From Rugalucina vietnamica (Eukaryota; Mollusca; Bivalvia; Lucinida; Lucinidae), in the NCBI GenBank assembly GCA_964017185.1, contig OZ024870.1:55740312-55804311 (forward strand): a DNA stretch of 64,000 bases, given 5' to 3'. A model generated the notes under the pieces. The model worked only from the letters and a program-made list of their open reading frames with translations. It had not been told where the DNA came from and ran no database searches. Below are positions 1-11,400 of the stretch, in pieces. Numbering within the stretch: position 1 is the first letter of the stretch; the number at the start of each line of letters is the position of its first letter. A program made the position numbers and the translations under genes.

Positions 1-710
1 GACACACCACACCTCATTTTCAAAAGTCACAAAAGCATGTACATGTATAGCGAACAAAGATCGTTACAGCAGTTCCTCTGTATGCCCTTCTCGTTTTGTT
101 TTCTCTTTTTGCCACAGTGAATGGAGGGAAAGGCCTTTCCCAGAAAACAAATCATATGCACGGACTCACTGGGGTATGCGTCTGATGCACGGCGGTGCGA
201 CGTCTCTAACAGCACCCATGACTGTAAACCTTAGAACTGCAAGCAAACAGAGCTAATGTTTTAGCCATCCAAATCACCAACTCAAAATAAATCTACCATA
301 TCTAACCCTTATCTGGGACGTTCTCAGCTCTGTAGTAAGGAGACGGTACCCTGCTAATGTTATTAATGTTATACAGTTTGAACAATTTATTTGTAAGGAA
401 TGGATGGAAGGGTATAGCGCAGCGTACTTGTATGCGGTACGTGGCTTCGATGTGTAGTTGTTGGCTAGCTGTCATTCGAGTAAATGGCGGCCTAATTAGA
501 TAATTTGATTGAATCTGATGAATATTTGCTATGATAGTTTAGTTTCAACTGTTTTGTTTGTTGTTATCTTTTTCGTCTTCTTCTTTTTTTTTCAAGAATA
601 AAAGATAAAAAAAAATACAGAATAGCAATAAATTGTAGGTTTATTGCTGAAATAATGTTTTGTTTAATCCCTCAACTTTTGCGACTTTTGAAAATGAGGT
701 GTGGTTTGTC
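1..710. mobile_element. Non-autonomous TIR element, left end at or before window start
   Basis: Bases 1-35 and 676-710 form an inverted repeat of about 35 bp (ACCACACCTCATTTTCAAAA on the left, its complement on the right). The interior is AT-rich with no supported ORF. The layout is that of a MITE-like DNA transposon. Superfamily and target duplication cannot be judged because the left flank is outside the window. Confidence 0.6.
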
Positions 711-1529
711 TAAACGCTCGGATTGATTCTTAAAAAAAGGTCCGCTGGCATGAGTTTGCCTTCAGTACACGCCCTATGAATTTTTCTGTCGTCCCTGCAA
801 TTTTCATTTCAGTATCTTGAGTGGTTTGGAAATTATTGCGAAAACTCTATCGGTAGCGTTGGAAGTGTCGTTAAGTATATGTAACTACATGATAGTTAAA
901 GAGTGATGTTAAAAGCAGCAGACTGGCTGTAATACTACCTGTCTTATAAGTAGATTTAAACTGAAGCTAATTTAACTGCAAGAGCTGTTGAGATAAAACG
1001 AAAATGAGAACCCCAAAATTGGGGGAGATTGGTGGAGAAAGTCACCAGTGTGTTAATAGAATTTCATCCATATAGTCGAAATTGATATACAATTCTTTGC
1101 TTTCAGTAATACGTACATGTATTAACAAATGGCCATTAATTTGCATAAATTATTTTAACTCAGTAGTCAATTTCAGGTGGGGGCCAAGATACCCGCCGAC
1201 AGCTTGGCCCCCGGGGGCCAAGATACCCCAGTTTAGTTTGGCCCCCGGGGGTCAAGATAACCAGGATAGGGGCCAAGATACCCTGGGAAATTTTGGCCCC
1301 CAGGGGCCAAGCTGCCTGCAGATATCTTAGCCCTTGGGTACCAAGCTGCCCAGGGGCCAAGATAAACTGATACACCGGTACCCACAATCAATGTTATGAG
1401 CAAAAATAAGAAAAAATAAAAAAAAAATTACTGTAAGTTTTTCAATTTTTACAACTTAAGAAAAATCTGTATACATGTATTACATGGGTGTGTTTTCTGA
1501 ATGCGGATGGATAGGGTGTTTGTTAGAAT
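711..1529. other. Intergenic or intronic stretch with a GGGGCCAAGATA cluster
   Basis: No exon is supported. Bases 711-1170 look unique and AT-rich. Bases 1177-1372 are a GC-rich patch in which GGGGCCAAGATA recurs on both strands, including the palindrome GCTTGGCCCCCGGGGGCCAAG near 1202. A short fragment of MITE family C (ACCCACAATC) follows at 1378-1412. Confidence 0.5.
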
Positions 1530-1768
1530 ATGAGCCGCCTCGTGGAAAAACCAACAATATGGTATCCGAACAGGTCCGACACAAACCGACCTGAAGAAAC
1601 ACAGAAAAGAGCTAGAAGCTTGAAATTTCGGAGTTAAGTAGAAAAGGAATTGTACTATCCGAGTAGCGAAAACAAAGGCGCTGACCAGCTTCGCGGTTAC
1701 CACGAAGCTGATCTGCGCCTTTGTTTTCGCATATGCAGATTGTTGGTTTTCCCATGGGGCGGCTCATA
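1530..1768 (+). mobile_element. MITE family A, complete copy
   Basis: The ends TGAGCCGCCTCGTGG and GGGGCGGCTCA are inverted repeats. The body includes AAGCTTGAAATTTCGG and a large central palindrome in which AAAACAAAGGCGCTGA meets its complement. Short ORFs in such copies are products of the repeat and are not genes. Confidence 0.8.
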
Positions 1769-2065
1769 TATCTGAATTGTTTTACACATTGTTTTAAGTC
1801 AAACATTGCAGACTGTGTTCGAAATTTGTACAATTTTCTCAACAGGGTCTGCAATATGTTGCCAATCAACCTATAAATTTTCATACTTTCTCTTGTCAAT
1901 TTCAGACCTGGTAGTATTATATATTTGTTCAGAATTTACTACAGCAGTCGTACTGTTAAGATAAACGCCCAAGTAAGTTTCACTGAGTTTATTTTTCGTT
2001 TAAACATCCCAGCCAACATTTTTACAGTCATGTCAGAACAGCATCATAATTTCCTGGTTATCAGC

Positions 2066-2308
2066 CTGGCCCCAAGGTTATAAAACTTTTTTATGCTCAA
2101 CTCAGCTGTTACTACAATTTATCCCGCTCATAAATGTTAAAATGTCAACAATGGTTGGCATTTTGACATTTAAAAGCATGATGAATTACAGGCTGTACTA
2201 TACTAGACATGAATTTTTTACCAATTTTGATTATTTCTATATTTGGGCGCAGTTCAAATTTCATGCAGAGTTGAGCCAAAAATATGTTTTATAACCTCGT
2301 GACCAGGA
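2066..2308. mobile_element. MITE family B
   Basis: The ends are AAGGTTATAAAAC and GTTTTATAACCT. Internal marks are ATTTATCCCGCTCATAAATG and a central palindrome around TGTCAACAATGGTTGGCA. No coding capacity. Confidence 0.75.
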
Positions 2309-2447
2309 CTTTGGGAAGTTATTGTTAAACTTGCGCATGGCCAGTAGGATACATTCCCACCAGCCCTTAACAAGCCATTTGAATGCTCTGACAAATAGGC
2401 TATTTTGCTGTTTATTGTTTAAACATATTTTATTGTGTTTTTATGTA

Positions 2448-2708
2448 GTCTTCAACCTCATTATAATGTGCCTTGCTATAATACGGTTTTCAATATAACA
2501 CGGCCACTGCATGGCTGCAAAATACAGGTCAACCTCATTAAAACGCTATCTTTGGGGTCCATGAAAATAGACCGTGTTATAAGTGAACCATGTTATAATG
2601 AGGTTATTTACAATAGACATATTGCAAAATCATTTTGGGAGCCATGACATGACCGTGTTATACTGAAAACCGCACTAAAATGAGGCGCGTTATAACGAGG
2701 TTGAACTG
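2448..2708. mobile_element. pogo/Tigger-like MITE with TA target duplication
   Basis: The inverted ends TTCAACCTCATTATAATG and CGTTATAACGAGGTTGAA are flanked by TA on both sides (2446-2447 and 2709-2710), as expected for pogo/Tc1-type insertion. A shorter degenerate relative lies at 2738-2815. Confidence 0.65.
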
Positions 2709-2924
2709 TAAATTACTTTGCTATATGTCTATAGTAAGCAACCTCATAATAACATGGTTACCTTCTTTGGACCCCAAAGATTGTGTTATAATGAGACTAT
2801 ACTGTACAATAGTGTTGGGGTAAAACTTCTATCAACCGTAGGTTCAGCCCGCCCCCTGCAACATTATAACACTGCAGCATGGCAAACATTTTTACAAATG
2901 CAACATTTTTTCATCAGAAAAACA

Positions 2925-2993
2925 ACAATCTGCATAGTGAAATCAAAGCTGCAGATCAGCTGTATAAAAACTGCACAGCTGATCAGCATTTTT
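2925..2993 (-). mobile_element. MITE family A fragment
   Basis: This is only the central palindromic part (GCAGATCAGCTG, CAGCTGATCAGC), directly followed by the pearl-like element that starts at about 2994. Confidence 0.5.
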
Positions 2994-4015
2994 AGCTCAC
3001 CTGAGCCGAAGGCTCAAAAGGTGAGCTTATAGGATGACCATGCTCCGGCGTCCATCGGTCCGTCGTCCGTCCATCATCCACAATTTCAAAGATATTCTCC
3101 TCTGAAACCGCTTGGCCAATCAAAGCCAAACTTCATCTGGAGCATCCTTAGGTAGGGGGAAAAAAGTTTATATATATGGTCCAGGTGACATAATCAAAAT
3201 GGCAGCCATGAAAATCTTCTCTGGAACTGGTGGACCGATTTCAACGAAACTTGGTATGTAGCTTTGGGGACTCTGGCCCATCATAGTTTATATAAATCAT
3301 GACCTTTGGTTGACCTTGACGGCAAGCTCAATTTTGGTTACATAGGCTTTTCAATGGACAAAGTGAAAACATTGAATTTTTCAGGAAGTTTTGTAGCCTG
3401 TGACCTGAAAGCTCGTAGATACAGACAACATGTTTAGCTAATGAAGTGTTGTAAGTATAAAAGGTCAAGGTCATTTCTTGACCTTGGCCAAAGGTCATTT
3501 ACAAATTAAATGTAAAACTTAATTTTCTCAGTAACCACTGGACCAATCAAAACCAAATTTATATGTAGTATCCTTGGTTTGGAGGAATAAAAGTTTATTA
3601 AATGGTCAAGGTCACATGACCAAGATGGTTGCCATGGCTATAAACAGCTAAAACCTTTAAAAATCTTCTTTCAAGAGCCAGAAGGGCTATGATTTTGAAA
3701 CTTGGCAAGAAGCATCAGAGGGAGAAGTTCTACAATATTTATATAAATCATGACCTTGGGATGACCTTGACCTATTTTACGGCAAGGTCAACATAGGTTG
3801 CCCATGCAATTGAATGGGGAAAATTGTCAAAATGTTATTTGAATGCAAAAACTTTATGGAAATGGGCAAATATATGATTCTGAAAAAATGAACCACGGGC
3901 AGGTCTGCCCCACACCAAAGAGCAATATACATGTGTATTACCATAAGATTCAAAGATCTTCTTCTCTGAAACCGTTTGGCCAATCAAAGCCAAAAGTCAT
4001 GTGGAGCATTCTTAT
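2994..4015 (+). mobile_element. Pearl-like tandem-bearing element, 3' truncated
   Basis: The 5' end is the hairpin AGCTCACCTGAGCCGAAGG, then GTCCGTCGTCCGTCC, then about two degenerate 450-bp units, each starting near TTCAAAGAT and containing AAGGTCACATGACCAAGATGG. The typical 3' end (GGACCATTGGTCC) is missing. Confidence 0.65.
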
Positions 4016-4044
4016 TTTATGAGTCTCGAGAAAAAGGGCTTTTT

Positions 4045-4165
4045 GCCTATATGGGGACAAAGACGCAGATCAGTAACTGCACAGCTACACAGGTATTACA
4101 ATCCCATTTCTTCTTTAAAAATCTGAAATTTCAAACTTCTAACTTTCTTCTACACAATCGGTTTT
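4045..4165 (-). mobile_element. MITE family A fragment
   Basis: Remnant of the family A body with ACAAAGACGCAGATCAG and AAATTTCAAACTTCTAAC. Both termini are lost or degenerate. Confidence 0.5.
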
Positions 4166-4261
4166 CTGTCAGACTCAGCTCAACTGAGCTGAGCTTAAAA
4201 TTTTGAATGCCAATAATTAATGAAATAACCTAAATAAATTGAAATTTTAGATTTAGATCAC

Positions 4262-4372
4262 CATATCCTGTAATTTATCCTGCTCATAAATGTTAAAATG
4301 CTAACAATTGAGCAGGATGAATTTTAGTCAGCTGAGTTGAGCATGAAAAAAAGTTTTATAACACGGTACCTG
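4262..4372. mobile_element. MITE family B, half copy
   Basis: Contains ATTTATCCTGCTCATAAATG, a collapsed central palindrome and the end AGTTTTATAACACGG. The left third is missing. Confidence 0.55.
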
Positions 4373-4435
4373 GTCGGAAAGCCTGTTTTCTCTAGTCAAG
4401 GCTCTTATGTAATCTGTAAATTTTCAAATTTTCAG

Positions 4436-4562
4436 ACAGTGTCATTAACAGCCACTCTTGTGAAAACATCCCTCGTCGCCCAGTTAGGTGCACCAAAGAG
4501 AGCTTCATTTGTCCAGGCGCAAAAATTACAACTCCAAGCGACTGACGTCATTGTAGCAGCAA
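4436..4562 (+). CDS. Possible upstream exon of the main gene
   Basis: A 127-bp stretch lies between TTTTCAG and AAGTAAGT. Read from its first base it is open and ends in phase 1, which fits the next exon at 7038. Translation begins TVSLTATLVKTSL and ends ATDVIVAA; it has no cysteine. The other frame has several Cys (SHSCENIPRRPVRC) but hits TGA. It could be a true N-terminal exon or a chance open stretch. There is no signal peptide or start codon in it. Confidence 0.3.
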
Positions 4563-4986
4563 GTAAGTGGGTTTTACTGCAACGTATATAGATAGAGATA
4601 GAGAAATCGAAAGTCCAGGGAGTGCTGCAATAAAATGACCTTGCATTATAGCATGACCCTAAACTATCAAGTTATCCTTGTGTTTGCGCATGGGGTAGGG
4701 TGCATCAAGCATCCTATACATTTATTAAGTAAAGTCACACTACACAAACAGTTTATTCTGCGATTTTGGCATTGGTCAGTTCTTCCAGTCAGCATGAATA
4801 AGGCTCAGCAAATGTATGCATGGGAACAAGTTACGAAATTCAATTGTGGAAGTCATGACATCCCATTGTTGGGTAGAAGTTCCATAAGATAAAGGCAACA
4901 TCCTGGCATGACCATAGCTGTTGACTGGGATGTAACATGCTAAAACAGACAAATCAAACTTTCTTTTGTAATTCGAGATCTCAAGA

Positions 4987-5210
4987 TTAACTGATTTAAG
5001 TCTGGCGTCCCTGGGACATAGGCAAATAAAATAGCCCAAGATGTGACGCCGCATAAGGCGGCGTCCCATCTTTGGCTATTCTGTTTGCTAGGAGAATTTT
5101 CATCAAAAAATTGATTAAAATTTAAAAATCACTCCTGATGCCCCTAATAATGAAAATAGACTCGCCCAAATGATAATGATGGGAAAATCCATTCATACAA
5201 TATGGGTTAA
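4987..5210. mobile_element. MITE family D
   Basis: Begins TTAACTGATTTAAGTCTGGC and ends AATATGGGTTAA. The body has GACGCCGCATAAGGCGGCGTC-type palindromic pieces and TGATAATGATGGGA. The TTAA at both ends suggests a TTAA-targeting element. Confidence 0.65.
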
Positions 5211-5220
5211 CTAACTTATT

Positions 5221-7010
5221 AGCTCACCTGAGCCGAAGGCTCACAGGTGAGCTTATAGTATACCCATGCTCCGGCGTCCGTCGTCCGTCGTCTGTCGTCC
5301 GTCCGTCGTCCGTCCACAGTTTCAAAGATCTTCTCCTCTGAAACTGCTAGGCCAATCAAAGCCAAACTTCATATGGAGCATTCTTAGGAAGGGGGAATGA
5401 AAGTTTGTATAAATGGTTCAGGTCACATGACCAAGATGGCCGCCATGACTATAAATAGCAAAAACCTTTAAAAATCTTCTTCTCCAGAACCAGAAGGCTT
5501 ATGATTTTGAAACTTGGCATGAAGCATCAGGCAATGGAGCTCTACAAAGTTTGTATAAATCATGACCCTGGGATGACCTTGGTCTTTTTACGGCAAGGTC
5601 AACTTAGGTCACCCATTCATTTGAATGGGGAAAAATAGGGAAATGTCATTTAATAGCAGAAAACTTGCTAGAAATGAGCAAATGGACAGAAAATTTATGT
5701 TTATGAAGATAATTTCGGCCCAGTGGGTTGTCTGCCCCTGCCCCGGGGCTGTATACATGTATATGACCATAATATTCAAACATCTTCTTCTCTGAAACCG
5801 CTTGGCCACTCAAAGCAAAACTTTATGTGGAGCATTCTTAGGAAGGGGGAATGAAAGTTTGTATAAATGGTCAAGGTCACATGACCAAGATGGCCGCCAT
5901 GGCTATAAATAGCAAAAACCTTTAAAAATCTTCTTCTCCAGAACCAGATGGCCTATGATTTTGAAACTTGGCATGAAGCATCAGGTAATGGAGCTCTACA
6001 AAGTTTATATAAATCATGACCCTGGGATGACCTTGACCTTTTTTTACGGCAAGGTCAACTTAGGTCACCCATGCATTTGAATGGGAAAAATAGGAAAATT
6101 TTATTTAATGGCAGAAAAGTTGCTAGGAATGAGCAAATGGACAGAAAATTTATGTTTATGAAAATATTTTGGGCCCAGGGGGTTGTCTGCCCCTGCCCTG
6201 GGGCTATACATTTATATGACCATAATATTCAAACATCTTCTTCTCTGAAACCGCTTGGCCAATCAAAGCCAAACCTTATGTGGAGCATCCTTAGAAAGAG
6301 GAAAGTTTGTATAAATGGTCAAGGTCACATGACCAAGATAGCCGCCATGGCTATAAATAGCAAAAACCTTTAAAAATCTTCTTCTCCAGAACCAGAAGGC
6401 CTATGATTTTGAAACTTGGCATGACACAGCAGGCAATTGAGCTCTACAAAATTTGTATAAATCATGACCCTGGGATGACCTTGACCTATTTTACGGCAAG
6501 GTCAACTTATGCCGCTAATGCATTCGAATGGGAAAAAAATAGTAAAAGGTAATTAAATGGGGGAAACTTGCTGGGAGTATGCAAATGGACAGAAAATTTA
6601 TGTTTATGGAAAAAAATTTGACCCCAGGCTGCCCCTGCCCTGGGGCTATATACATGTATATGACCATAATATTCAAACACCTACTTCTCTGAAACCGCTA
6701 TGCCAATTATAGCCAAACTTTATGTGCAGCATCTTTAGGAAAAGGGATTGAAATTTTATATAAAAGGTCAAGGTCACATGACCAAGATGGCTGCCATGGC
6801 TATAAATAGCTAAAACCTTTAAAAATCTTCTCCAGAACCAGAAGGCCTATGATTTTGAAACTTGGCATGAAGCATCAGGCAATAGAGCTTTATAAAGTTT
6901 ATATAAATTATGACCCTTGGATGACCTTAACCCATTTTATGGCAAGGTCAACTTAAGTCACACATCCCAGATCTCAGGTGAGCGTTTATAGGACCATTGG
7001 TCCTCTGGTT
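5221..7010 (+). mobile_element. Pearl-like tandem-bearing element, complete
   Basis: The 5' hairpin (AGCTCACCTGAGCC, then GGCTCACAGGTGAGCT) is followed by a GTCCGTCGTC microsatellite. Four tandem units of about 450 bp start near 5322, 5774, 6226 and 6675. The 3' end reads CAGGTGAGCG, then the palindrome GGACCATTGGTCC and TCTGGTT. It has no ORF of its own. It ends 27 bp before the first EB exon. Confidence 0.8.
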
Positions 7011-7037
7011 ATTTTTGTTTTTTCATTCTTTTTACAG

Positions 7038-7169
7038 ACAATGGTAGAAAGGATCTTGGTGAGAGTTGTACGTCCGACACGGATTGTTCAGACATTGGTG
7101 CCGAGTGTACTGGCTCCAAATGTACATGTACGTCAAGCTACTACAAAAAAGGAGGAAGATGTCTTCACA
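7038..7169 (+). CDS. EB-like module 1 (exon)
   Basis: Acceptor TTTTTACAG, donor A|GTATGT, phases 1 and 1. It encodes one six-Cys module with spacing C-x5-C-x6-C-x4-C-x1-C-x10-C, for example GESCTSDTDC and CTGSKCTC. This fits the EB module, a short disulfide-rich extracellular fold related to EGF domains. It is the first exon I can assign firmly; a signal peptide must lie upstream. Confidence 0.85.
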
Positions 7170-8435
7170 GTATGTATTCATTCATGAGATCAGTTCCTGA
7201 TGTTTAATTTTTTTTATGCTCAATTTGGCTGAGTATGAAATTTAAATTTCTCAACCCAGAAATCATAAAATCAATCTGCGACAAAACTTGTCAGTGAACA
7301 TGGCATCACATTACTCTCCAAAACTGACTATTTCACATAATTATGGTGGCTTGGGTAGTAAATTTATAAATAAGCCTTGCTTTCACAAGAAAATAGTGTA
7401 CATGTCAACTCTGGGTAAGTTTACCATCACGAAAACATCCGTGACATGTGAACATCCGTGAACCCCACTTTTATATAGCAAAACTATTTTTCATTTTTTT
7501 TTTTGCTCCAAATCATAGGTTGTGGGTACTTGTTAGAACTGCCTTGGTGAGGCTATTCTATTCTTTACCCACAATCTATGTTTTGAGCAAAACATTGTCG
7601 TAAACCCAGTTTTCTCATATCGTTGCACATATGGGTCTGATCATCATATTTCAGAAATTTCTTATGATGGTATGGGTTGCTCCAATCGACTGGACTGTGC
7701 AACGGCTAATGCTATATGCTCTTCTGGCAAATGTACTTGTGATAGTGCAAGATTCTACAAAAGCAGTCAAGATGCCTGCATTCTCAGTAAGTTTATAGTT
7801 TAAAATTTCAAATAATTTTATAAACATTAAACCAGAATTTATGCCTATGTGAAAACAAAGACGCAGTTCAGCTGTGCAGTAACTGCACAGCTGATCAGCA
7901 CCTTTGTTTTTGCTACATGGATAATAAAATTCTTCTTCTGCATAAAGCCGAAATTTCAAGCTTCTATTAAACTATCTTCTTTTAGATCATTTTATTTTTT
8001 CCCAGAGGAAACATAGGGAAATAGCTACCAAGGGATTCTAAGGGGTTCTAAGTTGGATTTCCCGTCTCCATATGACCTTAGCTGTTGGTGGGACCTTAAA
8101 CCCCCCAAATCAACCAACTGACCAAGTTGGATCCCCAGCTGGTAGATGCCTGACATGTTATTGACTAATGTTTATCTTGACATGATAAAGAAAACTCCCA
8201 CACACCCCCTCCTTAACTGAGTATTGTCTATAATTTTAGGGTTTGCCTGTGTCATAAGTTGTTCAGTACTAATAAAGTATACATGAGGTGTCTTCTTTTA
8301 AAACAGTAACCCATTTGCCATACCACACCTCAGGAGTTATTCTGGTCTCGAAATCTGATGAGAGAAAATTGATCATTTAGCCTAAATTGGCGAGATTTTC
8401 CTATCTTTAAGTCAATTTCAATGAGATTTTTTGCA

Positions 8436-8466
<31 letters not shown>

Positions 8467-11400
8467 CTCTTCAGAAAATAGTTCCTGACACCTTGTCAGC
8501 AGTCACATGGTTTATATTTTACAGAGATTGGTCTTAACCAGACTGGTTGTACGAAGGCCAGTGACTGTGCTGACCCAAGTACAGTGTGTAGTGCTGGAAC
8601 CTGTGTTTGTACCTCAGATAAATATGCCCTGAATGGGGCTTGTGTTTACAGTAAGTATTGAGCGGTAACACGAATAATACTGGCCTATTGCATGAGCAAA
8701 AACAAAACATTGTTTTAATGGGACTGCATATCATTGCTTTTGATTTTGTTAAATTCTGCTATCTTTTTAAATATGGTATACCGATATTTGTAGGCTAAAG
8801 CCATTGATATAAGGGTGATAGCCTAGTGGTTGAGATGCAGACTGGAGAGAATGGTCCTAGGCTCAAATTCTAACATGATGTATCCTTGATACTAATACAT
8901 GTAGTACTAGGTCTGAAAAAATACTCATGAAGTGTCAATCAGAATATGCTGAAAGGCATTTGTGAATATGATTTTGGTTTGCTGGTAGTGCAAACCTAAC
9001 ATGGCATCTCCTGACTTAGCCGTGTAACGAGAAAACCAGATTTTTGCCTATGCGAAAACAAAGACGCAGATAAACTGTGCAGTACCTGCACAGCTGATCA
9101 GCTTCTTTGTTTTCGCTACATGGATAGTAAAATTCCTCTGCTTCTTAAATCCGAAATTTCAAGTTTCTAACCATCTTTATTTGCCTGGTTTGTCTGACCT
9201 GGTTGGAATTCCCGAAGACACGTTTTCTGGAATCGCAGCTCAACTAAGAATGCTTTCACTATTCCAGAGATAGCCCTGGATGGTAAAGGATGTGGCAATG
9301 ACGGTAATCGTTGTCAGACTTCGGGAGCTGAATGTAGGTCAAACTACTGTAGATGTCCAGCCACGATGTTCTATAACGGTGCTCAGTGTGTGAATAGTAA
9401 GTGCTACACAACAACCTTTTTATAACTCTTCACCTCTACATAATATGAGCCGCCTCGTGGGAAAACCAACAATGTGATTTCCGAACAGGTCTCACACAAA
9501 CCAGCCTGTACAGTCACAGAAAAGAGCTAGAAGCTTGAAATTTCGGATTTAAGTAAAAGAGGAATTGTACTATCCGAGTAGCGAAAACAAAGGCGCTGAT
9601 CAGCTTCGCGGTTACCGCGAAGCTGATCTGCGTCTTTGTTTTCGCCTATGCAGATTGTTGGTTTTCCCATGAGACGGCTCATATCAATGTAGTTGGGGTC
9701 TAAGACAGTTCCCGGTGTCAGTCCTCAGGAGCTGAATGTAGGAGCTCAGTGCATGAATAGTTAGTGCTGTATTAGCTGCTTCTTGGTTTCTGACCAGGTC
9801 AAACACAAACCAGTCTGTACACCCACACAAAATAGCTAGAAGCTAGAAATTTCAGGTTAAGTAAGAAGAGGTTTTATATTATCTATTCCATGGAGCGAAA
9901 ACAAAGGCGCTGATCAGCTGTGCGGTTATTGCAAAGCTGATCTGCGTCTATGTTTTTGCATATGCAGAGTGTTGGTTTTCTGATGCGGCTCATAATGTCT
10001 TTAAATTTTGCAGTATGCTGTAGGCAAGACAAGAACTGTAAAAGACTTTGTATTGCTGGGTTAAAGACCAAACAAAGGAAAACACTTTAAATTTGGCCAT
10101 CCATTCATTGTATATTGTTAGTTAGTGACAGATGAATTGTGCTTTAAGTTACGCACCAGGACCCAGTTGTTCAAAACTAACGACGTCGTTAGTTAACGTT
10201 TCGTTAAAATTTCAAACATTAATATATCAAATACACTGTTATTTTTTTGTTGAAAAAATGGGAGAATCCTTTGCACTGCAAAGGATTCTCACATTTTTTC
10301 AACAAAAAATAACAGTGTATTTGTTACTTTTGCTGATATTTGTTTAACAAATTTATGTCTTAACGATATCGTTAAGCTAACGATGCTTTGAACAACTGGG
10401 TCCAGTTATTCAGAGACAACCAACATAGCTGTGAACAAACAATACTGATAGACTAACCAAGTGACAATAAGGAGTAAATACCAAGTTGGGAACAAGTTTC
10501 CGTATATCATTAATTGGGTTTCAGTGTGCTATGCCAAGAAAGGGTCACTGATGAGGGTTCAGTACCCGAAATTGCGCAATATAGCCTTTACTACCCCCTT
10601 TGAACATTTCACTGCTTCCAAAGGATCAAGCTGTTATATTTTAATTGTGTTTGTGAGTGCCTTAGAAACCACCCAGTACATGTATATACAAATGAGAAAA
10701 CCAACAGTCTGCATATGCGAAAGCAAAGACGCAGATCAGTTTGGTGGTAGACGCGAAGCTGATCACCGTCTTTGTTTTTGCTATACGGATAGTACACTTC
10801 CTCTTCTTCATAAATCTGAAATTTCAAGCTTCTAGCCTGATTCTGTGACTGTACAACCTGTTCGGACACCACATTGTTTGTTTTCTCAAGAGACGGCTCA
10901 AATGCTTCACTACTACTGATACTCTTTTTATATCTTCCAGAGTTTCTCTTCAACACAGCAGGCTGTACGGCTCAGCCAGAGATCCAGTGTGCTACCCCGG
11001 GAGCTGTGTGCGTGATTACAGCGGGAACTACCGGGGTCTGCAAATGTCCCATAGGCACTCATGTATACAGGGATGGGCAGTGCTACCGAGGTAAGTTATA
11101 AACTGTAATTCTGCGGTTTCTTCTAAGGGAGCCGCGACGGGAGAAAACCGGTCTTCGGGGTTTCCAACCAGGTCTGACACAAACCGACCTGTACAGTCAC
11201 AGAAGCAAGCTAGAAGCTTGAAATTTCGGATTTAAGAAGAAGAGAAATTGTACTATCTGTATAGTGAAAACAAAGGCGCTGATCAGCTTTGCAGTTACTG
11301 CGAAGCTGATCTGCGTCTTTGTTTTCGCATATGCAGATTGTTGGTTTTCCCATGGGGCGGCTCATAAAGTCTTGTTGTTCTTGACAGTATGTTAAGTTTG

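Noticed and set aside
1449..1899. Open reading frames with ENKGADQL-like text, also in many other places
   Set aside because: They are translations of family A MITEs; the text recurs in each copy and follows the palindrome.
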